A stretch of 64,000 nt of DNA from Hyphomicrobiales bacterium (GTDB lineage: Bacteria; Pseudomonadota; Alphaproteobacteria; Rhizobiales; Rhizobiaceae). Below the pieces are notes generated by a model that searched no databases, had not been told where the DNA came from, and worked only from the letters and a program-made list of their open reading frames with translations. The stretch is taken from the NCBI GenBank assembly GCA_900470195.1, contig UEIJ01000024.1, positions 248,001-312,000 on the forward strand, written 5' to 3'. Made by a program: the position numbers and the translations under genes. Of this stretch, positions 35,273-44,023 are shown piece after piece; the first letter of the stretch is position 1; the number at the start of each line of letters is the position of its first letter.

Positions 35273-38188
35273 ATGACGATGGACGGCAGAATGCTTTTCC
35301 TGCTTGTCCTTCTACCATTTCTCGGCAGCGCCATAACCGGGCTATTCAGAGGGGCGGATCGTAGCGGGTCTGCCTGGTTTACAGCAGCAATCGCGCTTGT
35401 CGCCTTTATCGTCACCGCCAGCCTTTATCCCATCGTGTCGGATGGCAAGGTGCTTCGCGGCACCGTGGAATGGCTTCCCGCCTACGGCCTCAATGTCACC
35501 TTCCGCATGGACGGATTTGCCTGGCTTTTCGCCATGCTCATCACGGGCATCGGCCTGCTGGTCGTCATCTATGCGCGTTATTACATGTCGCCCGAGGACC
35601 CGGTACCGAGGTTTTTCTCGTTCCTGCTGTCCTTCATGGGGGCCATGCTTGGCGTCGTTCTGTCGGGTAATCTGATATTGCTCGCCGTGTTCTGGGAACT
35701 GACCAGCATCTTCTCGTTCCTGCTGATCGGTTATTGGTATCACAATGCCAGCGCCCGCGACGGAGCGCGCATGGCGCTGACCGTGACCGGTATCGGCGGT
35801 TTCTGCCTGCTGGCGGGCGTTCTGATCCTGGGTCATATCGTCGGGAGCTACGATCTCGACAAGGTTCTGGCGGCAGGCAATATCGTCCGGACGCATCCGC
35901 TTTACAGCGTTGCGCTCATTTTGATCCTGCTTGGCGCGTTCACGAAAAGCGCGCAGTTCCCGTTCCACTTCTGGCTTCCAAACGCCATGGCAGCCCCGAC
36001 GCCCGTTTCGGCCTATCTGCATTCGGCAACCATGGTGAAGGCTGGCGTCTTCCTGCTCGCCCGTCTCTGGCCGGTTCTCAGCGGAACGGAAGAGTGGTTC
36101 TGGATCGTCGGTTCGGCCGGTCTGATCACGTTTCTAATCGCGAGTTTCTTTGCGGTTTTCCAGCAAGACCTCAAAGGCCTGCTCGCCTATTCGACCATCA
36201 GCAATCTCGGCCTGATCACCGTGCTGCTCAGCCTTGGCAGTCCGGTGGCCGCAGTCGCGGCGATCTTCCATATGGTCAACCATGCGATCTTCAAGGCATC
36301 GCTTTTCATGGCCGCCGGTATCATCGATCATGAGACCGGCACGCGCGACATGCGCAGGCTGAGCGGGCTTTTGCGCCCCATGCCCTATACGGCGACGCTC
36401 GCCATGGTGGCGAGCGCGGCCATGGCTGGCGTGCCCCTGCTTAACGGGTTCATTTCCAAGGAAATGTTCTTCGCAGAGGCGGTGGAAACCCATATGGTCT
36501 CGTGGCTTGATACGATAACGCCTTACGTGGCCACGATTGCGAGTATCTTCACCGTCGCCTATTCGGTGCGCTTCATCTATTCGACGTTCTTCGGGCCGCC
36601 TCCGCATGATCTGCCGCATGAGCCGCACGAGCCGCCGCACTGGATGCGCCGTCCGATCGAACTTCTCGTTCTTCTTTGCCTGTTGATCGGCATCATTCCA
36701 AGCCTGTCCATCGGGCCATTCCTGCATTCGGCTGTACTGTCGGTGCTGGGCGAGGCAACGCCAGAATATAGTCTCTCTGTCTGGCACGGTTTCAACCTGC
36801 CGCTGATGATGAGTATCATCGCCATGATCGGCGGCGTACTTCTGCACTGGATGTTGAAGAATTATCTCGCAACCAGTGAGGACGGTCCTCCGCTTTTCCG
36901 GCACTTGCAGGGGCAGCGCATTTTCGAGCGCGTCCTGGTGACCTTGTCGTGGAATTGGGCGCGTAAGGCGGAAGCCTTCCTCAGTACGCGCCGTCTGCAG
37001 CCGCAGCTCCGTATCGTGGTGGCGGTCGCTGTCCTTGCAGCCGCCTGGCCGATTCTCACCTCCGGCCTGCAGTCGGGTTCGCTCGGCGCACAGCCGGTGG
37101 ATCCGGTCTTTGCCGGACTTTGGATACTCGGCGGAGCCTGCGCCATCGGCGCCGCCTATCAGGCGAAGTTCCATCGGCTGGCGGCATTGATCCTTCTCGG
37201 CGGGGCAGGCCTTGTAACCTGCATCACTTTCGTCTGGCTTTCCGCGCCCGATCTTGCGGTGACACAGTTGCTGGTCGAGATCGTCACCACCGTTCTGCTG
37301 CTGCTCGGGCTCCGCTGGCTTCCGAAACGTTGGGAAGATCCCGATCCACTTCCAGTACAGATCGGGCCGCGTATCCGCCGCTATCGTGACTTGTTGCTCG
37401 CCATAGGCAGCGGGGCAGGGGTGGCCATCATCGCCTATGCGGTGATGACGCGCATATCGCCCAGCAGCATCGGCGACTATTTCCTCGAGAACGCCTATTC
37501 GGGCGGCGGCGGCAAGAACGTCGTCAACGTCATTCTGGTTGATTTCCGCGCTTTCGACACGTTTGGAGAAATTGCTGTCCTTGGCATTGTTGGACTTACG
37601 GTATTTGCCCTGCTGAGACGTTTCCGTCCCGCGCCAGACACGACCGGATCGACTGCCCAGCAAAAGATTCAGGACGCCTATGACGAGGCAGCGCCCGACC
37701 GCAAGGCCGGTGAAACACTGGCGGATTATCTGGCCGTGCCATCTGTCATCATGCAATGGCTGTTCCCCGTCATTATCGTGCTGGCGGTGCATCTCTTCCT
37801 GCGTGGGCATGATCTGCCGGGCGGCGGGTTTGCGGCCGGTATTACGCTCGCAATCGCATTCCTGCTGCAATATCTGGCGTCAGGCGCGCGCGTGGTCGAG
37901 GACCGCTTGCGTATTCTTCCATTGCGCTGGATCGGGCTCGGCCTTCTGTTTGCGGCGGCGACGGGTGCGGGGTCGTGGTTCTTCGGTTATCCGTTCCTCA
38001 CCACCTTCTTCCGTTACACTGAAATCCCGCATATCGGAAAAATGCCGACGGCCAGTGCCCTGCTATTCGATCTCGGTGTCTTCACCCTGGTGGTGGGCGC
38101 CACCGTCCTCGTTTTGATCGCTCTCGCTCACCAATCGCTCCGTAAACACCGCGTCGAGAAACTGGCCGCAACGAAGGAGGAGAACTGA
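35273..38188 (+). CDS. mrpA: Mrp/Pha monovalent cation/H+ antiporter subunit A (A-B fusion)
   Basis: A 971-residue membrane protein, the largest subunit of a proton-coupled Na+ or K+ antiporter. The N-terminal part (to about 560) is a NuoL-like antiporter module with LLAVFWELTSIFSFLLIGYW, LGAFTKSAQFPFHFWLPNAM and DLKGLLAYSTISNLG. The C-terminal part carries an MrpB-like domain (DUF4040 and MnhB segments, VHLFLRGHDLPGGGFAAG). The operon therefore has no separate mrpB gene, as in the rhizobial PhaAB type. It begins at an ATG with AGGAGG ten bases upstream and overlaps mrpC by one base. Confidence 0.95.
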   Translation: MTMDGRMLFLLVLLPFLGSAITGLFRGADRSGSAWFTAAIALVAFIVTASLYPIVSDGKVLRGTVEWLPAYGLNVTFRMDGFAWLFAMLITGIGLLVVIYARYYMSPEDPVPRFFSFLLSFMGAMLGVVLSGNLILLAVFWELTSIFSFLLIGYWYHNASARDGARMALTVTGIGGFCLLAGVLILGHIVGSYDLDKVLAAGNIVRTHPLYSVALILILLGAFTKSAQFPFHFWLPNAMAAPTPVSAYLHSATMVKAGVFLLARLWPVLSGTEEWFWIVGSAGLITFLIASFFAVFQQDLKGLLAYSTISNLGLITVLLSLGSPVAAVAAIFHMVNHAIFKASLFMAAGIIDHETGTRDMRRLSGLLRPMPYTATLAMVASAAMAGVPLLNGFISKEMFFAEAVETHMVSWLDTITPYVATIASIFTVAYSVRFIYSTFFGPPPHDLPHEPHEPPHWMRRPIELLVLLCLLIGIIPSLSIGPFLHSAVLSVLGEATPEYSLSVWHGFNLPLMMSIIAMIGGVLLHWMLKNYLATSEDGPPLFRHLQGQRIFERVLVTLSWNWARKAEAFLSTRRLQPQLRIVVAVAVLAAAWPILTSGLQSGSLGAQPVDPVFAGLWILGGACAIGAAYQAKFHRLAALILLGGAGLVTCITFVWLSAPDLAVTQLLVEIVTTVLLLLGLRWLPKRWEDPDPLPVQIGPRIRRYRDLLLAIGSGAGVAIIAYAVMTRISPSSIGDYFLENAYSGGGGKNVVNVILVDFRAFDTFGEIAVLGIVGLTVFALLRRFRPAPDTTGSTAQQKIQDAYDEAAPDRKAGETLADYLAVPSVIMQWLFPVIIVLAVHLFLRGHDLPGGGFAAGITLAIAFLLQYLASGARVVEDRLRILPLRWIGLGLLFAAATGAGSWFFGYPFLTTFFRYTEIPHIGKMPTASALLFDLGVFTLVVGATVLVLIALAHQSLRKHRVEKLAATKEEN

Positions 38189-38526
38189 TGGAACTCGTTC
38201 TTGCTCTGGCAATCGGCGTGTTGATGGCATCCGGCGTTTGGCTCATTCTTCGCCCGCGCACATTTCAAGTGGCGATCGGCCTGTCTCTGGTTTCCTACGC
38301 CGTCAATCTCTTCATCTTCTCAATGGGGCGGCTGCGCACCAATGCGGCCCCCGTGCTCGATAGCGGCGCTGACGTTCAGGCCGCACAATATACCGATCCG
38401 GTGCCACAGGCGCTCGTTTTGACTGCTATCGTCATCGGCTTCGCAATGACCGCACTTTTCCTTGTCGTGCTTCTCGCCTCACGCGGGTTGACACGTACGG
38501 ACCACGTGGACGGCAAGGAGAACTGA
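38188..38526 (+). CDS. mrpC: Mrp antiporter subunit C
   Basis: A 112-residue NuoK-like subunit with three membrane helices (LVLALAIGVLMASGVWLIL, IGLSLVSYAVNLFIFSMG, ALVLTAIVIGFAMTALFLVVL). The DPVPQALVLTAIVIG motif is the MrpC/NuoK hallmark. It overlaps both neighbours by one base. PhaC in rhizobia. Confidence 0.94.
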   Translation: MELVLALAIGVLMASGVWLILRPRTFQVAIGLSLVSYAVNLFIFSMGRLRTNAAPVLDSGADVQAAQYTDPVPQALVLTAIVIGFAMTALFLVVLLASRGLTRTDHVDGKEN

Positions 38527-40160
38527 TGTTGGATTGGAAAACACACCTCATCGTTGCGCCAATCGTCCTGCCGCTTGCCACGGCAGCTATCCTGCTGCTG
38601 TTCGACGAACGCAAGCGCAAGCTCAAGATGGCCATCAACTCGATCTCGACACTTGCCTTGATCGCGATAGCCGTCACGCTTGCAGGCATGGCGAGCGACA
38701 AGGCGCCCGACGCTCTGGTTTACCTGATTGGCAACTGGCCCGCACCTTTCGGCATCGTGCTGGTTCTGGACCGGCTTGCAGCCCTCATGCTGGTGCTGAC
38801 GAGCCTGCTCGGCATGGCCTCGCTCAGCTTTGCGCTGGCTCACTGGCACAAGGCCAGTCCGCATTTCCATACGATATTCCAGCTTTTGCTGATGGGATTG
38901 AACGGCGCATTTCTGACCGGCGACCTGTTCAACCTTTTCGTATTCTTTGAGGTGATGCTGGCTGCTTCCTATGGCCTGGCGCTGCACGGGTCCGGTCCGG
39001 CGCGTGTGAAGGCCGGGATGCATTATATCGCCGTCAATCTGGTTGCCTCATCGTTGTTCCTGATCGGCGTCAGCCTGATCTATGGCGTAACCGGCACGTT
39101 GAACATGGCCGATCTTGCGCAGAAAATTTCGCAGGTAGCGCCCGAAGATCGAATGCTGCTTGAGGCAGGCGCCGCGGTTCTGGGCGTTGCGTTTCTCGTC
39201 AAGGCAGGCATGTGGCCGCTTAATTTCTGGCTCGCCCCAACCTATACGGCAGCCGCGGCGCCAGTGGCGGCGGTCTTTGCCATCATGAGCAAAGTCGGCA
39301 TTTACGTGCTTCTGCGCCTTTCGCCGCTGATGTTCGGCATCGGCGCCGGCTCCTCCTACGGCTTCGGCAACGAATGGCTCTATTTCGGCGGGATGGTCAC
39401 ACTTGCCTTCGGCCTGATCGGGGTTGTTGCGTCGCAGGCGATGGGTCGGCTCGCAAGCTACAGCATCCTCGTGTCCTCCGGCACGCTGCTGGCTGCCGTC
39501 GGTAGCGGCAATACGGCCATGACTGGTGCTGCACTTTTCTACATGGTCAGTTCCACGCTCACCATTGCGGCGTTTTTCCTGCTGATCGAATTGATCGAAC
39601 GTGGGCAGGACGCCGCCGCCAACGTTCTTGCCGTTACCATGGAAGCCTATGGTGACGACGAGGAGGAGGAAGAAGACGACGAAGTCGGCGCGGTATTGCC
39701 TGCGACCCTTGCCGTCCTGGGTACGTGTTTCGGCATATGTGCGATATTGCTGATCGGTCTGCCGCCATTCTCCGGCTTTATTGCCAAGTTCCTGATCCTC
39801 GCAGCGGTTTTCAACGGTGACGGTCCGACGCCACAGCTTGCGATGCCCGTCAGCCCGGCGAGTTGGGCTTTGATTGCGCTTGTTCTCCTATCCGGCCTCT
39901 CGGCACTGATCGCGATGACGCGTACCGGCATTCGCACTTTCTGGGCTTCGCTCGAAGGCAACGTGCCCCGCGTTCTGGTGCGCGAAGTCGTGCCGATTGC
40001 GGGACTTCTGGCAATCTGTCTGGCGCTCACGATCGAAGCCGGCCCGGCCATGCGCTATATGGACGAAACAGCGCGTTCCTTGCACAATCCTGCTTCCTAT
40101 ATCAGCAGCGTCCTTAATGCGCCGCGCGCAGGCGCGCAAACGGAGGAGGAGGGCCAGTGA
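38526..40160 (+). CDS. mrpD: Mrp antiporter subunit D
   Basis: A 544-residue NuoM/N-like antiporter module. Motifs are GDLFNLFVFFEVMLAASYGLAL, FLVKAGMWPLNFWLAPTYTAA (transport lysine) and MGRLASYSILVSSGTLLA. A stretch of ten acidic residues, DDEEEEEDDE at 377-386, sits in a cytoplasmic or periplasmic loop after the tenth or so helix. This is not part of the family core. It overlaps mrpE by four bases through a GTG start. Confidence 0.94.
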   Translation: MLDWKTHLIVAPIVLPLATAAILLLFDERKRKLKMAINSISTLALIAIAVTLAGMASDKAPDALVYLIGNWPAPFGIVLVLDRLAALMLVLTSLLGMASLSFALAHWHKASPHFHTIFQLLLMGLNGAFLTGDLFNLFVFFEVMLAASYGLALHGSGPARVKAGMHYIAVNLVASSLFLIGVSLIYGVTGTLNMADLAQKISQVAPEDRMLLEAGAAVLGVAFLVKAGMWPLNFWLAPTYTAAAAPVAAVFAIMSKVGIYVLLRLSPLMFGIGAGSSYGFGNEWLYFGGMVTLAFGLIGVVASQAMGRLASYSILVSSGTLLAAVGSGNTAMTGAALFYMVSSTLTIAAFFLLIELIERGQDAAANVLAVTMEAYGDDEEEEEDDEVGAVLPATLAVLGTCFGICAILLIGLPPFSGFIAKFLILAAVFNGDGPTPQLAMPVSPASWALIALVLLSGLSALIAMTRTGIRTFWASLEGNVPRVLVREVVPIAGLLAICLALTIEAGPAMRYMDETARSLHNPASYISSVLNAPRAGAQTEEEGQ

Positions 40161-40672
40161 AGAAAATCCTGCCTTATCCGCTTCTGTTCGTCTCGCTGCT
40201 TCTGTTCTGGCTGCTTCTGAACGGCTTCACACCGGCCCAGCTTCTGCTCGGCGTGATCATCGCACTGGTGGCGTGTATGATCATGACGGCCTTGCAGCCG
40301 CAGAAGAACCATATTCGATCAATCCCGACGATGCTCTGGCTGTTCGGAGCCATAAGCTATGACATACTGCAGTCCAATATCGCAGTTGCAGGCATCATCC
40401 TGTCGCGCAAGCGCAAGCGGCGTCCGGGCTTTGTCGTCATTCAACTCGACCTGGAAAACCGAACTGCGCTTGCCGTTCTCGCCTGCATAATCACCGCGAC
40501 GCCGGGCACGGCATGGGTGGATTACAACGCCGCGAGGCGCGAGCTGACGATCCACGTGCTAGATCTGGACGACGCGCAGGCGTGGCGGGATACGATCAAG
40601 GGACGCTATGAGCAGCCGCTCATCAAGATATTCGGCGCATCAGATATCACGGAAGAGGAAAAAACCGCATGA
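40157..40672 (+). CDS. mrpE: Mrp antiporter subunit E
   Basis: A 171-residue subunit with two N-terminal hydrophobic segments (PLLFVSLLLFWLLLNGFT and LLGVIIALVACMIMTAL), followed by a soluble domain containing LACIITATPGTAWVDYN, the MrpE signature. It starts with GTG at 40157 overlapping the mrpD stop. MrpE is needed for assembly rather than forming the ion path. Confidence 0.93.
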   Translation: MKKILPYPLLFVSLLLFWLLLNGFTPAQLLLGVIIALVACMIMTALQPQKNHIRSIPTMLWLFGAISYDILQSNIAVAGIILSRKRKRRPGFVVIQLDLENRTALAVLACIITATPGTAWVDYNAARRELTIHVLDLDDAQAWRDTIKGRYEQPLIKIFGASDITEEEKTA

Positions 40673-40950
40673 GCGCAGTCATCATCTTCTGGTCCCTGCT
40701 TGCCGCGCAGCTGATGCTTCTCGGCGCCATGGCCTGCGCGGTCTACCGTCTTCTGGTCGGTCCGCGAGCTCAGGATCGTGTTCTCGCGACGGACGCGCTC
40801 TACCTGAATGCGCTGCTGCTTCTGATCACGTTCGGCATTCGCACGGGCAGCATCATCTATTTCGAAGCGGCGCTGATCATCGCTCTTCTGGGTTTTGTCG
40901 CCACCGTGGCGCTTTCGAAATTCCTCATGCGCGGGGAGGTTATCGAATGA
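40669..40950 (+). CDS. mrpF: Mrp antiporter subunit F
   Basis: A 93-residue protein with three membrane helices and the conserved RLLVGPRAQDRVLATDALYLN segment between the first and second. It overlaps mrpE and mrpG by four bases each, indicating one co-translated unit. Confidence 0.93.
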   Translation: MSAVIIFWSLLAAQLMLLGAMACAVYRLLVGPRAQDRVLATDALYLNALLLLITFGIRTGSIIYFEAALIIALLGFVATVALSKFLMRGEVIE

Positions 40951-41300
40951 TCAACGCAGGCGAAATTCCCGTCTCGGCCGCTATCGTCATTTCATTTTTC
41001 CTGCTCGGCGGAGCCTTTCTCACGCTTGTCGGATGCATCGGCCTTGTCCGCTTCAAAAGCTTTTACGAACGTGTTCATGCTCCCACGCTCGGCTCGTCGT
41101 TCGGGGCGGGCGGCATCCTGATCGCGTCGATTATATTTTTCTCCATCTTGCAATCGAAGCCGATTCTGCATGAAGTGCTTATTACCGTCTTTGTGATCGT
41201 CACAACGCCGGTAACGCTCATGCTGCTCAGCCGCGCCGTGATTCATCGCGACAGAACGCAGGACAGCAAGGAGCTGCCTTCATCTTCCGACCCGCTATAG
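40947..41300 (+). CDS. mrpG: Mrp antiporter subunit G
   Basis: A 117-residue protein with three membrane helices; the family motif is LVGCIGLVRFKSFYERVHAPTLG, followed by SILQSKPILHEVLITVFV. Starts at the ATG at 40947, overlapping the mrpF stop. It is the last gene of the operon; a hairpin (GGCGGAAA at 41333, TTTCCGCC at 41349) follows, without a clear uridine tract. Confidence 0.93.
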   Translation: MINAGEIPVSAAIVISFFLLGGAFLTLVGCIGLVRFKSFYERVHAPTLGSSFGAGGILIASIIFFSILQSKPILHEVLITVFVIVTTPVTLMLLSRAVIHRDRTQDSKELPSSSDPL

Positions 41301-41693
41301 GTCTGTAGGTAAATGCTTGAGGGTGCGGAGAGGGCGGAAATTCAGCTTTTTCCGCCGCACCAAATGGGGAAATCCGCTGCTCCGTCGAGGAAGCGGCGGT
41401 TATCGCTTCCGGCGTGACCGGAGACCTGTTTTGGAGTTCGCTTCAAGACCGGCTATCCTGCCGACTGGAAACAATATCTGCCATTTGCCGAATCCCTGGC
41501 ATCAATGCCGATCGACTGCGGATCGAATGCAGCGGCCTATCGTCTTTTCGGGCATTTGGAGGAGTGCCCCGGGACTGCGGCCAATTGTCCATTCGGGCCT
41601 CTGCCCGGGATAAGCGGATTGAAGGAACAGACCATTTGAATTATCTGAATTTCAGTAATTTCTGAAAATTCAGAATTTACGGGAGAGAGAATT
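41301..41693. other. Upstream region of the cyd locus
   Basis: 393 bases between mrpG and the GbsR-type gene. The first half holds the GGCGGAAA/TTTCCGCC hairpin and GC-rich sequence with no convincing gene. The last 60 bases are AT-rich and carry TTGAAT (41636) and two palindromes listed separately, so this is the probable promoter. Confidence 0.5.
41645..41674. promoter_or_regulatory. Twin CTGAA/TTCAG operators upstream of the GbsR-type gene
   Basis: CTGAA-T-TTCAG at 41645-41655 and TCTGAA-AA-TTCAGA at 41661-41674 lie 16 bases apart, within 50 bases of the regulator's start. AT-rich paired palindromes beside a MarR-like gene usually indicate autoregulation. The element probably overlaps the promoter of the cydDC operon. 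This is inferred. Confidence 0.6.
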
Positions 41694-42278
41694 TTGGAAT
41701 TGTCGCCAATTGTTCAGTCGTTCGTGCTCCACTTCGGGGAAATGGGCAGCCGTTGGGGCATCAACCGCACCGTAGGGCAGATATATGCGCTGCTTTATAT
41801 ATCGCCTGAGCCTCTTTGCGCGGACCAGATCGTTGATGCTCTCGGTGTGTCGCGTTCGAACGTTTCCATGGGTATCCGCGAACTGCAAGGCTGGAACCTG
41901 GTGCTGTTGAAGCACATTCCGGGCGATCGCCGCGATTTCTTCACGACGCCCGACGACGTGTGGCAGATCCTGCGCACGCTCGCCGAGGAACGCAAGAAGC
42001 GCGAGATCGATCCCACGCTTACAGTTCTGCGTGAGATCCTGATGGAGCAGCCCAAGGGCGACAGCGATATTTATGCGCAGGATCGCATGAAGGACATGTA
42101 CGGCCTGATCGAAAGGCTGACCAACTGGTACGACGACGTCAAGCGGCTCGACACAGACCGTTTGACCAGTCTTCTGGCGCTTGGCGCCAAGGTGACCCGC
42201 TTCCTTGAAACCACGGACAGGATCGTGGCGCTGGGACGCGGACGAACATCGGCCAAAAAGGAGCCTAAGCGAGAGTGA
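41694..42278 (+). CDS. GbsR/MarR-type transcriptional regulator
   Basis: A 194-residue DNA-binding protein. The winged helix-turn-helix spans about 25-85 (NRTVGQIYALLYISPEPLCADQIVDALGVSRSNVSMGIRELQGW, wing HIPGDRRDFF). The GbsR-like C-terminal helix contains RLTNWYDDVKRLDTDRL. The start is a TTG at 41694 with GGGAGAGAG upstream. It overlaps cydD by four bases, so it is the first gene of the cyd operon and may respond to an oxygen- or redox-linked signal. No sensory residue is identifiable. Similar regulators occur beside cydDC in related bacteria. Confidence 0.85.
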   Translation: MELSPIVQSFVLHFGEMGSRWGINRTVGQIYALLYISPEPLCADQIVDALGVSRSNVSMGIRELQGWNLVLLKHIPGDRRDFFTTPDDVWQILRTLAEERKKREIDPTLTVLREILMEQPKGDSDIYAQDRMKDMYGLIERLTNWYDDVKRLDTDRLTSLLALGAKVTRFLETTDRIVALGRGRTSAKKEPKRE

Positions 42279-44023
42279 CATCCGTTGTCCCCCGAACGGA
42301 AACATTGACGACAGAAGGCGGCGAAGCGACAGGCGTAGAGCAAGGCTCGCGCCGCCCACAACGCCGTCCTGTCCCGTCCTTGCTGAAGCGGGGGGCATAT
42401 CTTCAGGCATTGGCCGCGCTTTTGTGGTTGCCGCAAGCGGGCATTCTCGCTTATGCGATCGGGCGGCTGGCCGATACCGGCTTCGATATTTCCATCTATT
42501 ATAGCGCAGCAGGCATCTTCCTTCTCGGCTGCCTGCGCAGCATTCTCGACAGCGCAGGCGCAGCAAAGGCTTTCGATGCCGCCCGGCAGGAGCTTTCCCG
42601 GCTGCGGACCAACGCCGTTTCGGCGCTGGCCCGGCGTTCGCCCCTTGATATAGCGCGCCCATCGTCAGGCGAAGCCGCAAGCATTCTTGCCGAACAGGCC
42701 GAAATGGTCGTTCCATATCTTTCGCGCTTCGTGCCCGTGCGCATTCGCGTCATGCTGGTTCCATTGGCCATACTTGCAGTCGTCCTCTGGTATTCCTGGG
42801 CTGCGGCGCTTGTCCTGACGGTTGCAGCCCCGCTGATACCGATATTCATGGCGCTGATCGGCTGGCGCGCAAAAGCGGCCAGTGAAAAGCAGCTTATCGC
42901 CCTCGGTAGCATGAACGGTTTTCTGCTCGACCGTCTGCGCGGCCTTGCCACCATCCGCACATTCCATGCCGTGGATGCGACCGCAAACCGGTTGCGCGAG
43001 AATGCGGAGACCTTGCGTTCAAAAACCATGTCCGTCCTGCGTATCGCATTTTTGTCGTCCGCCGTGCTTGAGCTGTTCGCCGCCATCGGCGTTGCCATGG
43101 TCGCGGTCTATATCGGCTTCCACCTCTTGGGCCAGCTCAACTTCGGAGCATGGGGCCACAAGCTGACACTGGCGGAAGGTCTGTTCGTCCTGCTTCTCTC
43201 GCCTGCGTTTTTTGAGCCATTGCGCGATCTATCCGCCGTCTGGCATGACCGCGCGGCGGGCGAAGCTTCCATCGACGCGCTGGAAAAGCTGGCGGAACAT
43301 CCGATGACCGTTGTCGGGAAGAGCGAAAGCCAGACAGCAATTGGCGGTGTCCCTGCGGTCTCCCTGCACAATATCGACTTCGGTTATGGGGCCGACGCCA
43401 AGGTTCTCGACAAATTCAGCCTCAACATCAAGGCTGGCGAACACGTGGCGCTGCTGGCTCCAAGCGGCTACGGGAAATCCACCATTCTGGCACTTGTTGC
43501 CGGATTGACCGCTGCGCAGGCTGGCCGGATAGAGATCGGCGGTATTGCGCTGACGGATGAAACAGCAGCAGCACTCCGCTCAAGAATGAGCTGGATAGGG
43601 CAGAACCCGCACGTCTTTGCTGGTTCGGCCCGTCAGAACATCACGCTTGGCCGGCACGCCAACGCGGAAGCCATCCGCACCATCATCGACGACATGGCAC
43701 TCGGTCACGTTCTCGGTATTACCGGCAACAGTCTGATCGGCGAAAACGGAGCCGGCATTTCCGGCGGTGAGGCCCTGCGGCTGGCGCTTTCCCGCGCAGC
43801 CATCGATCCCGCTTCAGATATTATTCTGGCCGATGAGCCGACTGCTCATCTTGACCAGGAAACGGCAAAGTTCATTGCCGACAGCCTGCTCAGGCTCGCC
43901 CAGGGCAAAACGCTGATCGTCGCCACCCATGACGAAACCCTTGCGAACAGGATGGATCGCATCGTCCGACTGGATAGTGGCGCGGATAACGATCCTGTCT
44001 GGCAGAGGAGGGCAGCAGAATGA
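42275..44023 (+). CDS. cydD: Cytochrome bd assembly ABC exporter, subunit CydD
   Basis: A 582-residue half-transporter with an N-terminal membrane domain of about six helices and a C-terminal ATPase domain. CydDC exports glutathione and cysteine to the periplasm, which is needed to mature cytochrome bd. Walker A is APSGYGKST with Tyr in place of Ser; the signature is ISGGEALRLALSRAA and Walker B is IILADEPTAHLD. It begins at a GTG at 42275 overlapping the regulator stop, and overlaps cydC by four bases. Confidence 0.92.
   Translation: MTSVVPRTETLTTEGGEATGVEQGSRRPQRRPVPSLLKRGAYLQALAALLWLPQAGILAYAIGRLADTGFDISIYYSAAGIFLLGCLRSILDSAGAAKAFDAARQELSRLRTNAVSALARRSPLDIARPSSGEAASILAEQAEMVVPYLSRFVPVRIRVMLVPLAILAVVLWYSWAAALVLTVAAPLIPIFMALIGWRAKAASEKQLIALGSMNGFLLDRLRGLATIRTFHAVDATANRLRENAETLRSKTMSVLRIAFLSSAVLELFAAIGVAMVAVYIGFHLLGQLNFGAWGHKLTLAEGLFVLLLSPAFFEPLRDLSAVWHDRAAGEASIDALEKLAEHPMTVVGKSESQTAIGGVPAVSLHNIDFGYGADAKVLDKFSLNIKAGEHVALLAPSGYGKSTILALVAGLTAAQAGRIEIGGIALTDETAAALRSRMSWIGQNPHVFAGSARQNITLGRHANAEAIRTIIDDMALGHVLGITGNSLIGENGAGISGGEALRLALSRAAIDPASDIILADEPTAHLDQETAKFIADSLLRLAQGKTLIVATHDETLANRMDRIVRLDSGADNDPVWQRRAAE

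Noticed and set aside
36134-37870. A 578-codon minus-strand frame inside mrpA
   Set aside because: Composition (His/Arg/Gln-rich) and the lack of motifs show it is the complement of the membrane-helix codons of mrpA.
41414-41665. Possible short gene upstream of the cyd-locus regulator
   Set aside because: The translation resembles no family, lacks a ribosome-binding site and runs into the AT-rich operator region.
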